Shown: piece by piece, positions 11,287 through 23,759 of the stretch
Position numbering within the stretch: position 1 is the first letter of the stretch
How the letters are laid out: each line of letters opens with the position of its first letter
Source of the DNA: Theobroma cacao
Lineage: Eukaryota > Streptophyta > Magnoliopsida > Malvales > Malvaceae
Reading direction: 5' to 3'
DNA length: 64,000 nucleotides
NCBI RefSeq assembly: GCF_000208745.1
Contig: NC_030854.1
Coordinates: forward strand, 23,505,554 to 23,569,553
Translations under genes and position numbers: made by a program
The notes under the pieces: model-generated
What the model was told of the DNA's origin: nothing
Database searches by the model: none
Seen by the model: only the letters and a program-made list of their open reading frames with translations

Positions 11287-12333
11287 CAAGGGCAGCCCAA
11301 TAAGTTTAAAGGCGTAAAACAAAATATTCAAATGAGGCTTTTTTTTATTAAAATTAAAAAAATTTTATTAAAATTTTATTCTTCTAGCTTTTTGAGATGA
11401 AAAATTTTTAATTAAACTTTTATAATTAAGTTCTTTTAATATTTCTTTTTCAATTGATAATATAACCAATCTATTTAATCTTTCTTGAGACATTGTTGAT
11501 CTTAAATAAGATTTTATTAATTTTAGTTTCGAAAAACTTATTTCTCCTGAAGCAACACTTACTGGAGTTGTTAATATTATTCTAAAAGCAATATATGCAT
11601 TTGGAAAAGAATTGAGTCTTCTTATATGATTAAGTATGTCAATTGGACTATTTTCTTCCCGTATAATTTCTTTTAAAATTTTTAACTCTGAAAAAAAATC
11701 TAAACAATCAATATCAGAATAGTTGTTATATTATAAGGAACATTCAAGATTAAGGCAATATTCTTTCAAATGAGGCTCACAGCTTTATGAAGATAATAAA
11801 AGAACGGACTTGTTGTGTATTTTTTAGAGAAAAATTGAAGTTAAAGGAAGAAAGAGCAAATGAGAAAGGAAGATTTCAAAAGTAGATATTATATATTGAA
11901 AAAAAATAATTGGTTTTATATATAGGGAAAAAATAGCTGTTGAAAATCATTAAATACGTTGATTGGAAATAAGAGAAATAAGTGAGAAAAAATAACTGTT
12001 GGAAATCATTAAATATGTTGATTGAAAATAAGAGAAATAAATAGCTGTTAAAGATGATTAAATACATATGACTGTTAGTTTATTAGAAATAAGAGAATAT
12101 AGTTGAGAATTAATAGCATTCTAGAAATAAAGAGGTAATAGAAAATTGAGATTTATTAGGTACATAATTAAAAAATTGAAAAAAAATAATTTTATTAATT
12201 ATTTTTTACTTTTATTTTTTATATATTTTTAATGTAATTAATTATATTATAATTATTATAAAATTATAAATCTTCCCTAAAATTGAGGGCCTAAAGCCCT
12301 TGCTTGGGTGGCTTCACCCAAAGGCCGATCCTG
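11287..12333 (-). mobile_element. hAT DNA transposon, 1047 bp, internally deleted
   Basis: The ends are CAAGGGCAGCCC (left) and the reverse complement CAGGATCGGCCT (right). These are imperfect terminal inverted repeats of the hAT type, flanked by a perfect 8-bp duplication ATTAGGCC. Inside is only the C-terminal part of a transposase on the minus strand. The right half (11880-12260) is AT-rich with local repeats of about 60 bp and no coding capacity. It sits inside the unassigned ORF repeat. Confidence 0.8.
11368..11778 (-). pseudogene. hAT transposase C-terminal (dimerisation) fragment
   Basis: The minus-strand frame ends with TAA at 11370-11368. Upstream it reads LNSFPNAYIAFRIILTTPVS, then VASGEISFSKLKLIKSYLRS, then MSQERLNRLVILSIE, the classic hAT C-terminal dimerisation block of ZMYM1/TTF-type transposases. 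One in-frame stop lies near 11737. Further upstream a weak EYCLNLECSL word continues to 11778. The catalytic core and zinc finger are absent, so the element is non-autonomous. It has no recognisable start codon and was probably left by internal deletion. Confidence 0.8.
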
Positions 12334-12341
12334 ATTAGGCC

Positions 12342-12690
12342 TCAACTTTTTTGCAGACTCATTAGAGCCTTTACATCGTCTCACTTTCCTTGTTGATCTT
12401 GACTTTTCACTTTCTCTATTCTTGCTTCTCTGGCCTTCTTAGTCTCAGTGATTACTCTTTTTGATTTCCTAACCCCCACACTTTCCCCTTTCAAGGCAAC
12501 CCTACAATCCATTCCAAATTTCCCAAGTCTCCTAATTATAGACTTTGGTAAAATTCTCCTCTTAATACCTCCTAAACTACGTCTATGCCTTACCCCTTTG
12601 GCTTTTACCGAGCTACCTTTTCCCGAAATTCTTGACTCTAGGTATCAATGCCTCTTCATCTTCCTTTTTTTTCTCTTTGTGTTTTCAGTT
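12342..12690 (-). pseudogene. Unassigned repeat-borne ORF, left part in coding order
   Basis: On the minus strand a frame without stops runs about 85 codons from near 12650 to 12395. It is very basic, with KAKGVRHRRSLGGIKRRIL and RLGKFGMDCRVALKG, and ends in a KKAREARIEKVK helix. The composition suggests a nucleic-acid-binding segment. The remainder lies beyond the hAT insertion at 10985-11286. The family is uncertain; a LINE-like ORF is possible. Confidence 0.3.
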
Positions 12691-13560
12691 TTTTAGTTTT
12701 CCTTGGAAATTTAAAAACCTATAGCACCTTAACCTAGTTAGTAGTAGGCTTAGTAGCAAATTGCCAACCACCATTGGTGTTGTTCAACTTGAAGTTGTGT
12801 GGATCACCATCGGAGGTTGGACACTTGGACATATTGAAGTTTGCAACAACCTAAGCTTTATGGGAAGAAGATTTCATTATAGTTGCTATGTTTTCCTCTT
12901 GATTTCGACATCAAACGCTTGAAGGTATAAATATCTTCTACCAACTAGATAGGTTTATTTACAGTAAACAACCATTGATGTTCTTATTTGAGGGAAAAGT
13001 CTTAAATTTCCATAGCACATTTATATTGATTTGCATGACTTTTTCCAACAAATGCAAACTCAAACTTGGAAACTGAAGCTATGGTGATGAAAGAAGCAAC
13101 CGGATTAGCCTCTAAGGGAAATTTCACAAGATCACCATGCAGACAAACTTTGAAATTCTGAACAAGAACTTGTAATCAAACAAGGCTTGTTCAAAGTGGA
13201 AGATGTTGCCATTGGTGACAGATATAAAGCAAGAATGTAGAAGTTTGAAGCTATGAGAGTAAAATGTAACAATCGTAAGGCCAATATTGCTGCTAATAAT
13301 TGGGTTGCTACTCAATCAAAAAGGGGATGTGCCCTTCGAATTAGGTTAATACACTCACATCCTTTTTGGTAACACATCCTTGGCAAAGATGGCTTTCTAG
13401 CACCTCCTTGGGTTCTATAGTAACTTGGGGTACATCGAGGGTGTAAATATCCTTGATTTGTCTTCAAAAGAAGTCTATATGTTGATTACCTACCAATAAA
13501 ATCTTCTTTCTATTGGCAAAAAATAAATCATTACTTTTAGTAGAAAAAGATTAGTAAATT
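12691..13560. other. Degenerate sequence, possibly the rest of the ORF-bearing repeat
   Basis: There is no convincing gene. A 63-codon minus-strand frame at 13124-13315 is probably chance. Near 13318-13370 an imperfect inverted pair (AAAAAGGGGATGTG and CACATCCTTTTT) is visible. Confidence 0.35.
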
Positions 13561-16500
13561 AATAATATCTTTCTAATCTTTATCTTAACCAATTTTTTTG
13601 ACTGAGTCTTTAAAGAGGAAAAGTCAAATATGATCTTCAAATTTTTTCTATATTAGATATTAATACTCAAATTTCTTTTTAATGGGGTCAATTTAGAATT
13701 TAACTAAATTAATACATGTATTAGAAAATAATTATTTAATTTCAGTGAGGTCAATTTACAATTTACCCTAAATCAATAGGTATGTTGTAAAGGAGTTGTA
13801 AGTTTTAGTAGGTTAAGTGACGGCATTGAAAATGTAATGGCTACGCCGCTGCTTGATAAGCTGAAAAGGTTTAAAATGTGAGACATATTTTTTTTCTACA
13901 TTTGCTTTTAAGCTCCACCGACTACAGGTTATAATCAACCCAAATAACTTTTTGATCCAATTATGTGTAATAGTCACCAAAATTGGATCTCATTGTAGTC
14001 ATCACCTTAATTTAATTTACAAGTATGAGTTTAAATCCTAAGATGATGGGTGAGAGAAAGATGACCTCATGTGTAGCCTTAGATCTTATATATATATCAA
14101 AGAAAGCCTTGTATATTGTTTACTTAAGTTGATAAAATATACTTATTCAACACACATACTGACACTATACACATCAAATTGAATATAGTATTTCATTTTT
14201 TTATCAAAATAAAATTAACTTTGACTCTTATTTGTTATAATTTTATTTGTTATTAAAGGTTCAAAAAACAAATTCTAAAAATTCCTAAACTCAGTTTCAA
14301 ATTTATTTTTTGAAATTTTAATTCCGCATGATATCATACAAAAATTAAGTTAAAGAGCAATGGAGTATGACTCCAAATAAATGTTAAGTTGCATTCAATT
14401 AAAATAACGAAATATATAAAATATAATATGTGTGTGTAAACTATGTAATATATATGTTTGTATTATATATATGTGTATGTATGTGTATATATATATGATT
14501 CGTAACAAAATTAATCAATAACTAGGAGAAGTTTCAAAAGAAATTTTTATTTATCTTGTTATTTTATTTGAATAAATTACTTGGTCGAACTCTTATATTT
14601 GGACGCCACTTTTTTATTTTTACTTGATAATTATTCCATAAAGATTGTTAAAGATAAAAATAGATGAAAAAAGTAAAATCACAATTGATTACAAAAACAA
14701 AAAGGATTAAAGTATAAGACTAAGTCTATCATATTTATTTTATTCAAAAATATAATCATACATTTGTTATTTAAGAGATATTTTTACAATTTGTAATTCA
14801 TAAAAAATATTGTTAATTTTTTATTCGGACATACTTAATAAACAAAAAATAAAATAATAGTTTAACAACCAAACAATTAAAATATATATTAAAAAAATAA
14901 AAACCTTGTTTAATTACTCTTTTCGTTTCAAATTGAATTTCTATTGATATTTTTTCAAAATTGTCTTTCATCGAAATAAAAATTTTAAATGAACTCTTGA
15001 ACTTTTTATAGACTTGAATAGTAAAAGTTAGAAGCTATAAAATAGCTCAGCTCTAAAACTTTGTACCAATTGAAAAGTTGATATTGAATTTGGAAACGTA
15101 GGGAAGGCTTTCTATGGTATGATAATGATGGAAATTATAAATAGGTGCATCTTCTTCTCTCAGTCCAAAGTTCAATGAATCTCTTTTACAAGCTGGATCT
15201 ATGAGTATTAGACGTATAGGGTTCTTTTAATTGAACTTGAAACTGTCTTATTAAATTAATTTGTTCAACTCTTTCCTTATTGTTTCTTTCTGTGTAGTTG
15301 CCATTTTCCAATCTCCATCTGCAGTCTACACGCGACACCAACTGGAATAGAAACTATGCAACAAATGTGAGCATTCTGGAATTAATTGTATTTGATATAG
15401 AAAAGGAATATACATGCACCCTCGTGATGCAATAATACCAAATTCATGCCGATTCACCGACAAGCTGATTCTGACTTCAACTGTCAACAAAAGCAATTGA
15501 TGGGTCATGAAGAGAAAGATGTTTTGGTCCAAATAAAGCATAAGAGAATCAACCAGTACCTTTCCAGTTTCACCATTATCATGTGGGATTAATTATCTCT
15601 ACGTGTGAGAGGTGAGAAAAAAGGGGCCAGGCCCTTGGGGAACTTGGCGAGCTAGGCAAGGCAAGACTGTGATTTTTAGTGAGTTATTAACTGATTTTCA
15701 AAACTGATATGGAAGTAACAAATATTATATTTACTTTGCTTTTTTGTGAATGGTATGATAGTTGGCCTGTCCACAAATTAACATTTTTTTATGTTTGTAT
15801 TTTTTTTAATTAAAGAAAAGGATTTGAATTTTATTTTTTAAACAGATCATGTATCAATGAATTAATATTCATAGTTAAAGAAAATAAAAAGCAAAATTAT
15901 AATACTTTAGCATTTACTATATTTAACTGGCCAACTTATTTCACAGCTTTATCTTCTTTTGAGATGAATAATTATAAACTTTATTTAACGCAAATAGTAG
16001 CCGCCCAGGCCCCAGGGTGGTCATAGATGAGAAATGTTTATGGTGGGTGAGGTTGATGTCCTTTGTGTTTCTTTTTTACCCCAAATTTTTGTACAGAAAA
16101 AACACGAATGGATTTAATGGAATAGGGATGACACTGATTGCGAGGGAGAGAGGATAGTGCCAAATATTGCTATCCTGTAACTTGAGACTATGGTGAGTAG
16201 TCAAATTAGTTTATTAGGCAGCTGAAATTTGATCTCGAGTCTGCTTGTTTGTTGAGAATTTTGCATCAAAGACCTTGACCAAAAGATGAACTCTTCTCCA
16301 TATATATTTCCATTCTTTCAACAAATATTCTGGTGTTCAATCCTGTCCAGACTCCAAATTTGCACAGATGACAGACTTTTTTGTGTGGATAGTAATTCCA
16401 GGCAGATCGACCCGAGTATCATAACACAAACAACTCGGATATGAAGTGGAATTAGCCATATTTGGGATTGCAAACATTACAATTTTCTATTTTCTCTTCC

Positions 16501-17933
16501 TCCTTGTAATCATCGTGATCATTGACTCCATTGAATTTTTGTTTCTTTTTAACAAATAAAGGGACTTAAAGCCCACAAAACCTAATCCTCAAACTGCTTG
16601 ATTATCTAACCAAAATTTTATTACCTTTAATATATATATTAAACTAAAAACAAAATTTTGAAAAGATTTGTTGACATTGTTACAGTTGTCCCTAATCTTG
16701 GGTCTTCTTCCTTTGTAATGTCGTTTTAAGAAATTTAAATTTATTCCGTTCCCGAATGGTCAAATTTGTATGGAGTTAAATTTAATGTTTTTACACTTTT
16801 TATCACTAACTTTCAACTATTACTTCCAAATTCAAATTAAAGGTGGCAATTGATCATTTAGAATAGATTTTGAGTGGATCATTTCAAGTCAATAAAAATT
16901 TGAATCATTTTAGAGATCAAGTCATTTTCTTTCTTGTTAATTAGATTATTCAAGTTAGATACTCCAATTTTTAAAATTTAAATTATTGAATTATTTTGAA
17001 CTTTAGTTAATGATTTTTATATAAAATCAAATTGGATTAGACTCAAATTCTATCAACCTTAGTTAAATTAATTAAAATCATATTCTTTTTACTTCAAATT
17101 CTTTGACTTCAAATATTATCAATAATATGTAATTTCATTTTATTACATTGATTATTAATAGCAATGATTTATCATAAATTACAGTTACAACGTTAAAGTC
17201 GTCAATACATAATATCTACTAAAGTGAAATAAAATAATATGGTTAAGACTATGAATTGAATTAGTTTTATTGTTAATTCAAACTAACAGAGAGTATAATC
17301 CACGATTTTATACGTATAGAAAATAAAAGAAAAATGGGAAAAAACTTGATAGGGCTTCATTGGGAAACAGGGTTTTGCCCTAGGAGGCTAAGAGGTGGAT
17401 TAGGGTCTCATAGTGAATAGGTCTGTAGACTCCATGAATTCCGAGTGCATGCATTTGAGTCTCACCAGCGTTACGCCACACTGCTCGAGGAGCAGATGGA
17501 TCCCTTCGCCTCACCAATGGGCCCCCTATGCCTGTGCTATAGGCCTACTAATACCGCCCTCCTTTCCTTTATCAATACCATCCCTCCACGATCTGTCTTT
17601 TGCGTTCTTAAAACACAATAATAACATGCTAACTACCTTCCATATGGAAACAATTTCAGCTTCCGAGAAAACGAGAACATAGCAGAACCAAACAAAAGAA
17701 AACCTAGGAGGACAGGATTCTGATTTGAGGTCTAAACTCCAAGCTAGCTATAACGTCAATTACAAGAATAACAAGAAATTGAATTTCATAACAAGGTAAT
17801 TAGGAGAGGAAGCTTGACCATGCAATGGATTTTCACCTGTACTGCTCCATGGAAAGGGCATCTTCCTAGACTTCACCATGGATTTTGGCTTCTCTTAATA
17901 GCATCTATATGAAGAAACAATGCTTTATACATG
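13561..17933. other. Transposon-poor island, no gene recognised
   Basis: This is AT-rich intergenic sequence with (TA)n patches at 14080-14095 and 14485-14500. I found no retroelement or DNA-transposon ends. Frames of up to 89 codons (for example 17413-17682 plus and 15326-15541 minus) have no recognisable motifs. Positions 17341-17700 are more GC-rich and could include the 3' UTR of the ARGOS-like gene. Confidence 0.5.
15136..15145 (+). promoter_or_regulatory. Candidate core promoter (TATAAATAGG)
   Basis: TATAAATAGG is followed 20-30 bases on by the C/T-rich CTTCTTCTCTCAGTCC, a plausible plant initiation region. No coding exon could be attached to it, so a non-coding transcript or chance are both open. 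Confidence 0.25.
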
Positions 17934-18125
17934 TCACACCCAAGAGACAGCACCGTCGGGTTCCTGCGATGGTGAAAATGCCAAGAGTAAGAGAACAACC
18001 ATGATCAAAACCGGTACCAACAGAAGCATCGATGGCGGTGGCGGCAATGGTGGCAACAACAGTGGCAGCAACAGAAGCAACACCGTCAACAAAATCATGA
18101 CCATGACAAAGTATTTGATGATCAT
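17934..18125 (-). CDS. ARGOS / ORGAN SIZE RELATED (OSR)-like small membrane protein
   Basis: This is a 63-residue protein from ATG 18125-18123 to TGA 17936-17934. Residues about 6-28 form a hydrophobic helix. The proline loop LLPPLPPPPS follows at about 24-33, then a second helix to about 50 ending LLLLAFSPSQ, then a short tail. Two helices joined by a PPLPPPP loop are the signature of the OSR domain of ARGOS, ARL and OSR1/2. Those are small plant ER-membrane proteins that promote organ growth and dampen ethylene response; this is family knowledge. The frame is open for ten codons upstream of this ATG, back to a TAA, so no longer ATG start exists unless an upstream exon is spliced in. Known members are somewhat longer, with variable N-termini. 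The gene lies in the only transposon-poor island of the window and appears intact. Confidence 0.75.
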   Translation of the reverse strand: MIIKYFVMVMILLTVLLLLLPLLLPPLPPPPSMLLLVPVLIMVVLLLLAFSPSQEPDGAVSWV

Positions 18126-18187
18126 CAAACTTCTATTCACCAGCCAATAATCTGTTTACGAAAAGGAACACGAACCACTGATCTACC

Positions 18188-18265
18188 TCATGCGCCTTCA
18201 TCATCCTCCATTACCGGAGCATTTGACAGATATTGTCCCAGGAATATCAAAGGAATTTCGGACAT
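18188..18265 (-). other. Upstream ORF of 25 codons before the ARGOS-like gene
   Basis: On the minus strand ATG (18265-18263) opens a 25-codon frame, MSEIPLIFLG.. to ..MEDDEGA, ending TGA at 18190-18188. This is 62 bases ahead of the main ATG and in a different frame. If transcribed in the 5' leader it could limit translation of the main ORF. Transcription is not shown. Confidence 0.35.
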
Positions 18266-18781
18266 GAATTAGACAAGAGTAGGAAGTTTATTTACGGGAA
18301 GATAAAAGAGGAGGACAAAAGGGGTGCAAGTCGTTAGAGGTCACTTTCAAAACCCAGTCCTTTATGTCTCGATGCAACTAACCTTAAGCGAAAATCCAAT
18401 TTTGATCTATTTTTTCCAACACAGTTTGCTTAGAGAATGATCAATTTGACTTGTTAATATCGCTGGTTTTTTGCTTTTTTTAGTATAATCCACCAATGTG
18501 AAAAAAACTATGGTCGCAGCTGGCAACTAGTTCCATCACAGGATATAACATTACAAGTATATTTTTTGTTTTTACTTTTTCACATAGGAAAGTACTGAAC
18601 ATTAATACTACTAGTTCGTGTGGGTGAAAAAATTAATCCATTTATTATTTAAATAAAGGTTAAAAGAGAAAAATATAAAAAATTATAGTTATTTGAAAGC
18701 ATAAAATAGAAAAAAAAAAGTGAAATTAAGTAATCCTACATGCAGTTATTTAGAAAGAAGAAAAAGTAGATACAACAATTT
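18266..18781. other. Upstream flank of the ARGOS-like gene
   Basis: This is the presumed 5' leader and promoter region on the minus strand. No clear TATA box was found. It becomes AT-rich towards 18600-18780, where the copia element inserted after AAAAT (18782-18786). Confidence 0.35.
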
Positions 18782-18786
18782 AAAAT

Positions 18787-19153
18787 TGTTATGAATATAT
18801 GTGTGAATTTTCATTATGTCATGACTCAAGAGTTCAAACCAGACCATGCAGCCAAGATAGATCAAATAGCCCAACAAGCCAGATTTAGAGGTGTAATATG
18901 CTTTAAACTTTTATTTTTTATTATTTATATCTAAATTTAAATGTGTATTAGATTGGATTAAGATTAGGATTTAATCTATCCAAATCAAATCTCATAGCAT
19001 TATCTTTATCTTGTAAATTCTATCTACATAGAAGGTAATTAACCTATAAATAGATTCCTTCATTTGTAAATACACACTCTCGAATAAGATCTTCTTACTT
19101 TGTTAATACTTTTGTCTCATAGTAGTTCTTTCAGGTTATATTTCATTAGTACA
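18787..19153 (+). repeat. 5' LTR of the copia element
   Basis: It starts TGTTATGAATATATG and ends near TTAGTACA. It matches 27495-27832 throughout, including the TTATCTTTATCTT and AATACACA blocks. No clean tRNA primer site follows, which fits an eroded copy. Confidence 0.8.
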
Positions 19154-19266
19154 ATTCTTTAATCTCTCAAGTTTCAAGTTTTGGCTTCAAAAGGATTTTA
19201 ATGGTTGGTCTTTGATTTTTAGTTTTAGTGAATCAGGTAAATGACTTGACATTCTATTTTCGTCCT

Positions 19267-20708
19267 TGTCAGTTAAAATTCTACCTATGCAAGTATACGT
19301 ATCGTAAAGATAATATATTGGTAAGTAGAGTATTGATCCACAGAGAATTGATCTAGAATATTACTAAGTACTAAAATTAGAACAATTTAATCTTATCCAA
19401 ATAATCAAAATCAAATAACTAAAGTAATTAAGTAAAACTAATTAACCAAAATTTAAACTAAAAAGAAATATCAAAGTAATAATAACTTAGGTAAAAATCA
19501 AATCAAGCAAGCCTAAGATTACAATATCCCTCACGTTTCATCTCAATCATATTTTTCTTCCTTAACTTATTTCAATGGGTTAAATTGCAAACCTAGAGTT
19601 CTCAATTATTCATAAGGGTCTCCCGACTCGTTTTATAAAAATGTCTATTTTAACCAATACAGTATATTTCTATGTGAATTGAAACTAAACAGCTCATTAA
19701 GTTTAGGTTCTAATTCTAGCTACATATAGCATATAAGTATATCCCTATCTTATACACAAATCAATTAATATGATCATATGCTATTCCAATTTTAGTCTAC
19801 ACTAAACTCCCTTTCCCAAGTTTATTTAGGTTCTTAAATCAATTTAATTGATGGCCAATTAATTAAAGAGCATTAAGAACAAACAAAAATAAACAATTCA
19901 AACCCTATTAAAGATAACCAAGAAAGAGATTAAAAAATTAGATTATATGCGAGTGCGAGTTCAATTGTAATCTTAGAAAATAAATTTAGCTCTTCACAAT
20001 TGCAAAGGTGAATAACATTCTATAAATTTCAACCATTGAGAGTAACAAGAAAATAAACATTAAGGAAGAAAACAAAACGATTAATTGTAGCCTTACTTCT
20101 GCTTTATCTTTCAGCTTCTTGAATCTCGTAGAGTTATCTCCCTTAATTTCTCTTAAAAATCCTATTTATAAAAACAATCTTAACCCAAAATTCCCTAAGT
20201 TAACTATTGACTCTACCTTTTGGGCTTCAAAGTGTAATGAGGCCCAAACATCAAACATCATCCTCAAAATTTTCATTCCCATAGCATTACACCTTGTCAT
20301 CTTCTGATGTGATTTTCTCTATTTTTGATGCAGAACTGGGCAAAGTGATCTTATGAAAGTTGTAGATCTATCTCTTATCTTTCAAATGGCTCAAGAATCG
20401 CATCATTTGGACATCTGGAATGTGAGTTATAGTTAAAATACTAAAGCATATGCAAATAGAATTTTGGATTCTTTAAAACACCTTACTTTCTAAAATTAAG
20501 CCTTATTCTCTTTAATTTTAAAAAGCATGAAAACTAATTAATAATAGCCAAATTAAAGTAAATAAACCTAAAATTAAAATAACTTAATAAATATAAACTA
20601 ATTATTAAAACAACTAACAATAACTAAATTCTAATTAAAAATTAAGGACTTAAGCTAAAATTTAATAAAAAAATTAGACTAAAATAATTCTATAAAATAG
20701 AATTATCA
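19267..20708 (-). repeat. Solo LTR, Athila-like family
   Basis: The minus strand starts TGATAATTCTATTTTATAG (at 20708) and ends ACTGACA (at 19267), like the ends of the LTRs at 61589 and 9435. The body resembles 9435-10290. The expected 5-bp duplication is unclear. ATTCT occurs at 19251-19255 and 20709-20713, which would fit only if 11 extra bases belong to the insertion. It lies in the gag region of the copia element. Confidence 0.75.
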
Positions 20709-21541
20709 ATTCTCTAAAAATCAACTTTAATGTGAATTTTTTATCATCTAGTATGTATCATATTTTGTCTCTTGATTAATTAAATGACTTGAGCATGCAA
20801 ATATATATAATTATATATATAATCTTTTTGTTTTGATTTTCAGAATATGATTTGCTCAATTCATGATTTCTTTGTTTTAAATTTCAAATATGATTATGCT
20901 CAATATATGTAAATCTATCTTTGATACTATGAGATTTTGCATAAGACATTTTAAGTTGAACATATGAAATTGTCTTTGTATGATATCCATTTTATAACAA
21001 GTGGAAAATATTATACTTTGGGTAATTTGAAAATACGTTTTATTTTGGATTTTATGTCATTTATAGCTGTGCAAAATAAAGAGCTATTAATGAATACATT
21101 TAACCACAAAAAGTGGATGAATACATTTAGTCACAAAAAGTAGATGAATACTTTTAACTACTAGTAGTGGATGAATAGTGAAGAGATATGAGAAAAAGAC
21201 AAAAGTAGATAGAATAAAAAGAATATAAAAAATATCTGTCATCGAGTGGCATAAAAGGTCATTGGTCACGTACTTATCATACATTGAGACATCTTATTAA
21301 ATTTTATCAAACATCACTGAAAGCTAAAAGAAAAAAAATATTGAAACAAATTTTGTTCAAGATGATTTAACAATGACCAAGTTGATGTAACACATTTAGA
21401 TGTTATTGATTTTCTTGTCCACACTGATGGAGGAATTGATTATCTGATTGGTGATGAAAATACCTAAGAATGATTTCTTAATAGTTTATTGGTGCGTTTT
21501 AGTATAACTCTATTATGAAAATGTTTTTATATGTTCTTATT
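20709..21541 (+). other. Degenerate copia gag region
   Basis: This is copia internal sequence between two insertions. It is AT-rich and no gag motif survived that I can recognise. A 20-bp word around 'acatttaaccacaaaaagtgg' recurs in near-tandem at 21096-21180. Confidence 0.4.
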
Positions 21542-23680
21542 TGTCACGACCCGGAACCTCTTTTTGGCCCATGATAACCGCCGCGATGTCCCGATTGACA
21601 CTCATTGCCCGGAATGCCAATCGAAACCCTGCAAGGCTTACAGATCAGTTTCTTACCTTTACTGTGAGCAATCGTTTTTAAACATTCCGTTTTAAACAAT
21701 TACCAGTCGTTTTCGGCTCAAGTAAATCAAAAGATAAAAATATAGCATTTTTATATAAAACAATATTTAAAGAAACATGTGTAAGTAATCTTTTGTAATG
21801 TGGAAGTAAAATAAATTCATACATACAATAATTTACAAAGTTGTAATGTACAATAATAATTACAATGACAAGTGGCCTATAAATACACCAAGTGTTGGTG
21901 ATAGTAATTTACTGTTTGTGAGATAGAGGGGTCAACTGGAATCCTCGACAAAATCGATATCTATAAGCTACCACAGGCTTGAAATATTTGGAAAGGAGGT
22001 GGGTGAGATTTCGCAATCCCAATGAGTAAACAGACATTATCATAAATATCTAAAGGGGAGTAACATGGAGGCAAGTTTAAACAACAAATCACAAACTATT
22101 TAATAAGGTTTTCAATTTATTTCTTAAACCATAAAACATTTGTAATTTACCAAAACAGTTGTTAAGGCTTATAACTTTTATTAAAAATAGGGCTCAAGCC
22201 AAAACTAGTCCTCGGGGATACCTTGGCCGAGACATCTAACCGAGTTCGTCAAGGTTGTTAAGATATTTACATGTTAAATACATGTTAGTTTTAAAAATAA
22301 GCCATTCCTTGGCGTTGGCCGAGTTACACATTCACGTGAGGGTTCGACGTGAAGTGAGCTCTAACACTACCCTGGGAGTTACCCTCCTCGCCTCTACAAC
22401 TGGAGTAACTATGTAACTGGGTTTACCGTACCCCTCTAATAGGCAGTTCACGAAAATACCAAAATCATTTTTCATATTTAACTAAAATATTAGCCAATAA
22501 CTCACTAAAATACCAAAATCAGCTCACTTACCTCCTTGAAAAATTTGGCCAAAAATGGGACATTAATTCGGTAAATCTTCCACTTTGTTTTTCTATCACA
22601 TTTAACCATTTTTCATCATTTTCTCTTCATTTCTCTTAGAATAAAAATCAGTTCATCATCATTGTACATCATTGAACATTCAGCCAAGGGTAGGTATTGT
22701 GAAAATTTTATGCTTTCTTGCCCAATTTGATTTCTATACATATTTAACTAACTAAAACTACCAATTTAACTAAGAATCAAAACCTAAAAATTCCAAAATC
22801 CTCCCCCTTGAATTTCGGTCAGCCCTTGGTTTCACTTTTTGATCTCTCTCCTCAAGCATGCTAAATGGAAACAAAGGCATAAGAAAGGTAAAAATCAAGC
22901 TAAAGTAAAAAAATCTTACCGTTAGAAGCGTAAATGGTCGAAAAACATGATTTTCCCTTTGAATTTTCTAGTTTTCCTTTGGTTTTTCTCTTTTCTTCCT
23001 TTCCTCTCTATTTTCTCTCTTGTTCTCTCCTTATGGCCAGCCATCACCTGATGTGGGGTTTAAATGGGCTGACTTTTCATTAAAATAATATTAAATCATT
23101 AAAAAGTGCCATGTGTCACTTTTCCATTGGCCCGTTTTTAAAATTTCATCCTTTAAACTTCAATTTTTCACCATTTAACATACTATAGTTATTCATACCA
23201 AAAATAAGTAAATCCTATGATTTTGACAAGTTTTGAGTGGTGAAAATTATGGTTTTTACCCCAAGACGACAAAATTATCGTTTTGCCCTTATGTTCCGAA
23301 AATTGCCGAAATTGAAAATTTTCACTTCCTATCATTAAATTATACTCCAAATAGTTAATTTTGGTAAAAAATTTCACTCCATGATCAAATTATTATCTTA
23401 GGTGGCAAAATGACGATTTTGCCCCTAAACATCAAAAATTTCAATATTTCCCCAAATGAACCCTCGAACTCCGAACAATCATTTTTAGTCATTCCTAGAC
23501 TGTAAAATATTAAATTTCATCATACGATTCCTATTTGAACTAGTTCGAGGTTAAATCAACTCAAGTGTACCGTTAGGTACAATACCGGGTTTCGTCTATT
23601 CTTAGGAACTTTCCTAGCGTAATAACATTCTACTCAGTGCATGTATATCATGACATGTGTTTATAGGGTCGGGTTTTACA
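21542..23680 (-). repeat. Solo LTR, gypsy family B, with perfect TSD
   Basis: TTATT at 21537-21541 is repeated at 23681-23685. The minus strand starts TGTAAAACCCGACCC and ends GGTTCCGGGTCGTGACA. It matches 395-1366 in opposite orientation. The 2139-bp length and lack of internal region make it a solo LTR. A pyrimidine-rich leader-like block lies at 22950-23035. Confidence 0.9.
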
Positions 23681-23759
23681 TTATTATTATTTAAATGATA
23701 TGTTGCTATGATGTGTTTTAATAATAAATTCTATATTTAATATTCTCTTATGTCAACTT

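Noticed and set aside
17413..17682. An 89-codon plus-strand frame near the ARGOS-like gene
   Set aside because: It has no recognisable motif and lies opposite the presumed 3' flank of that gene.
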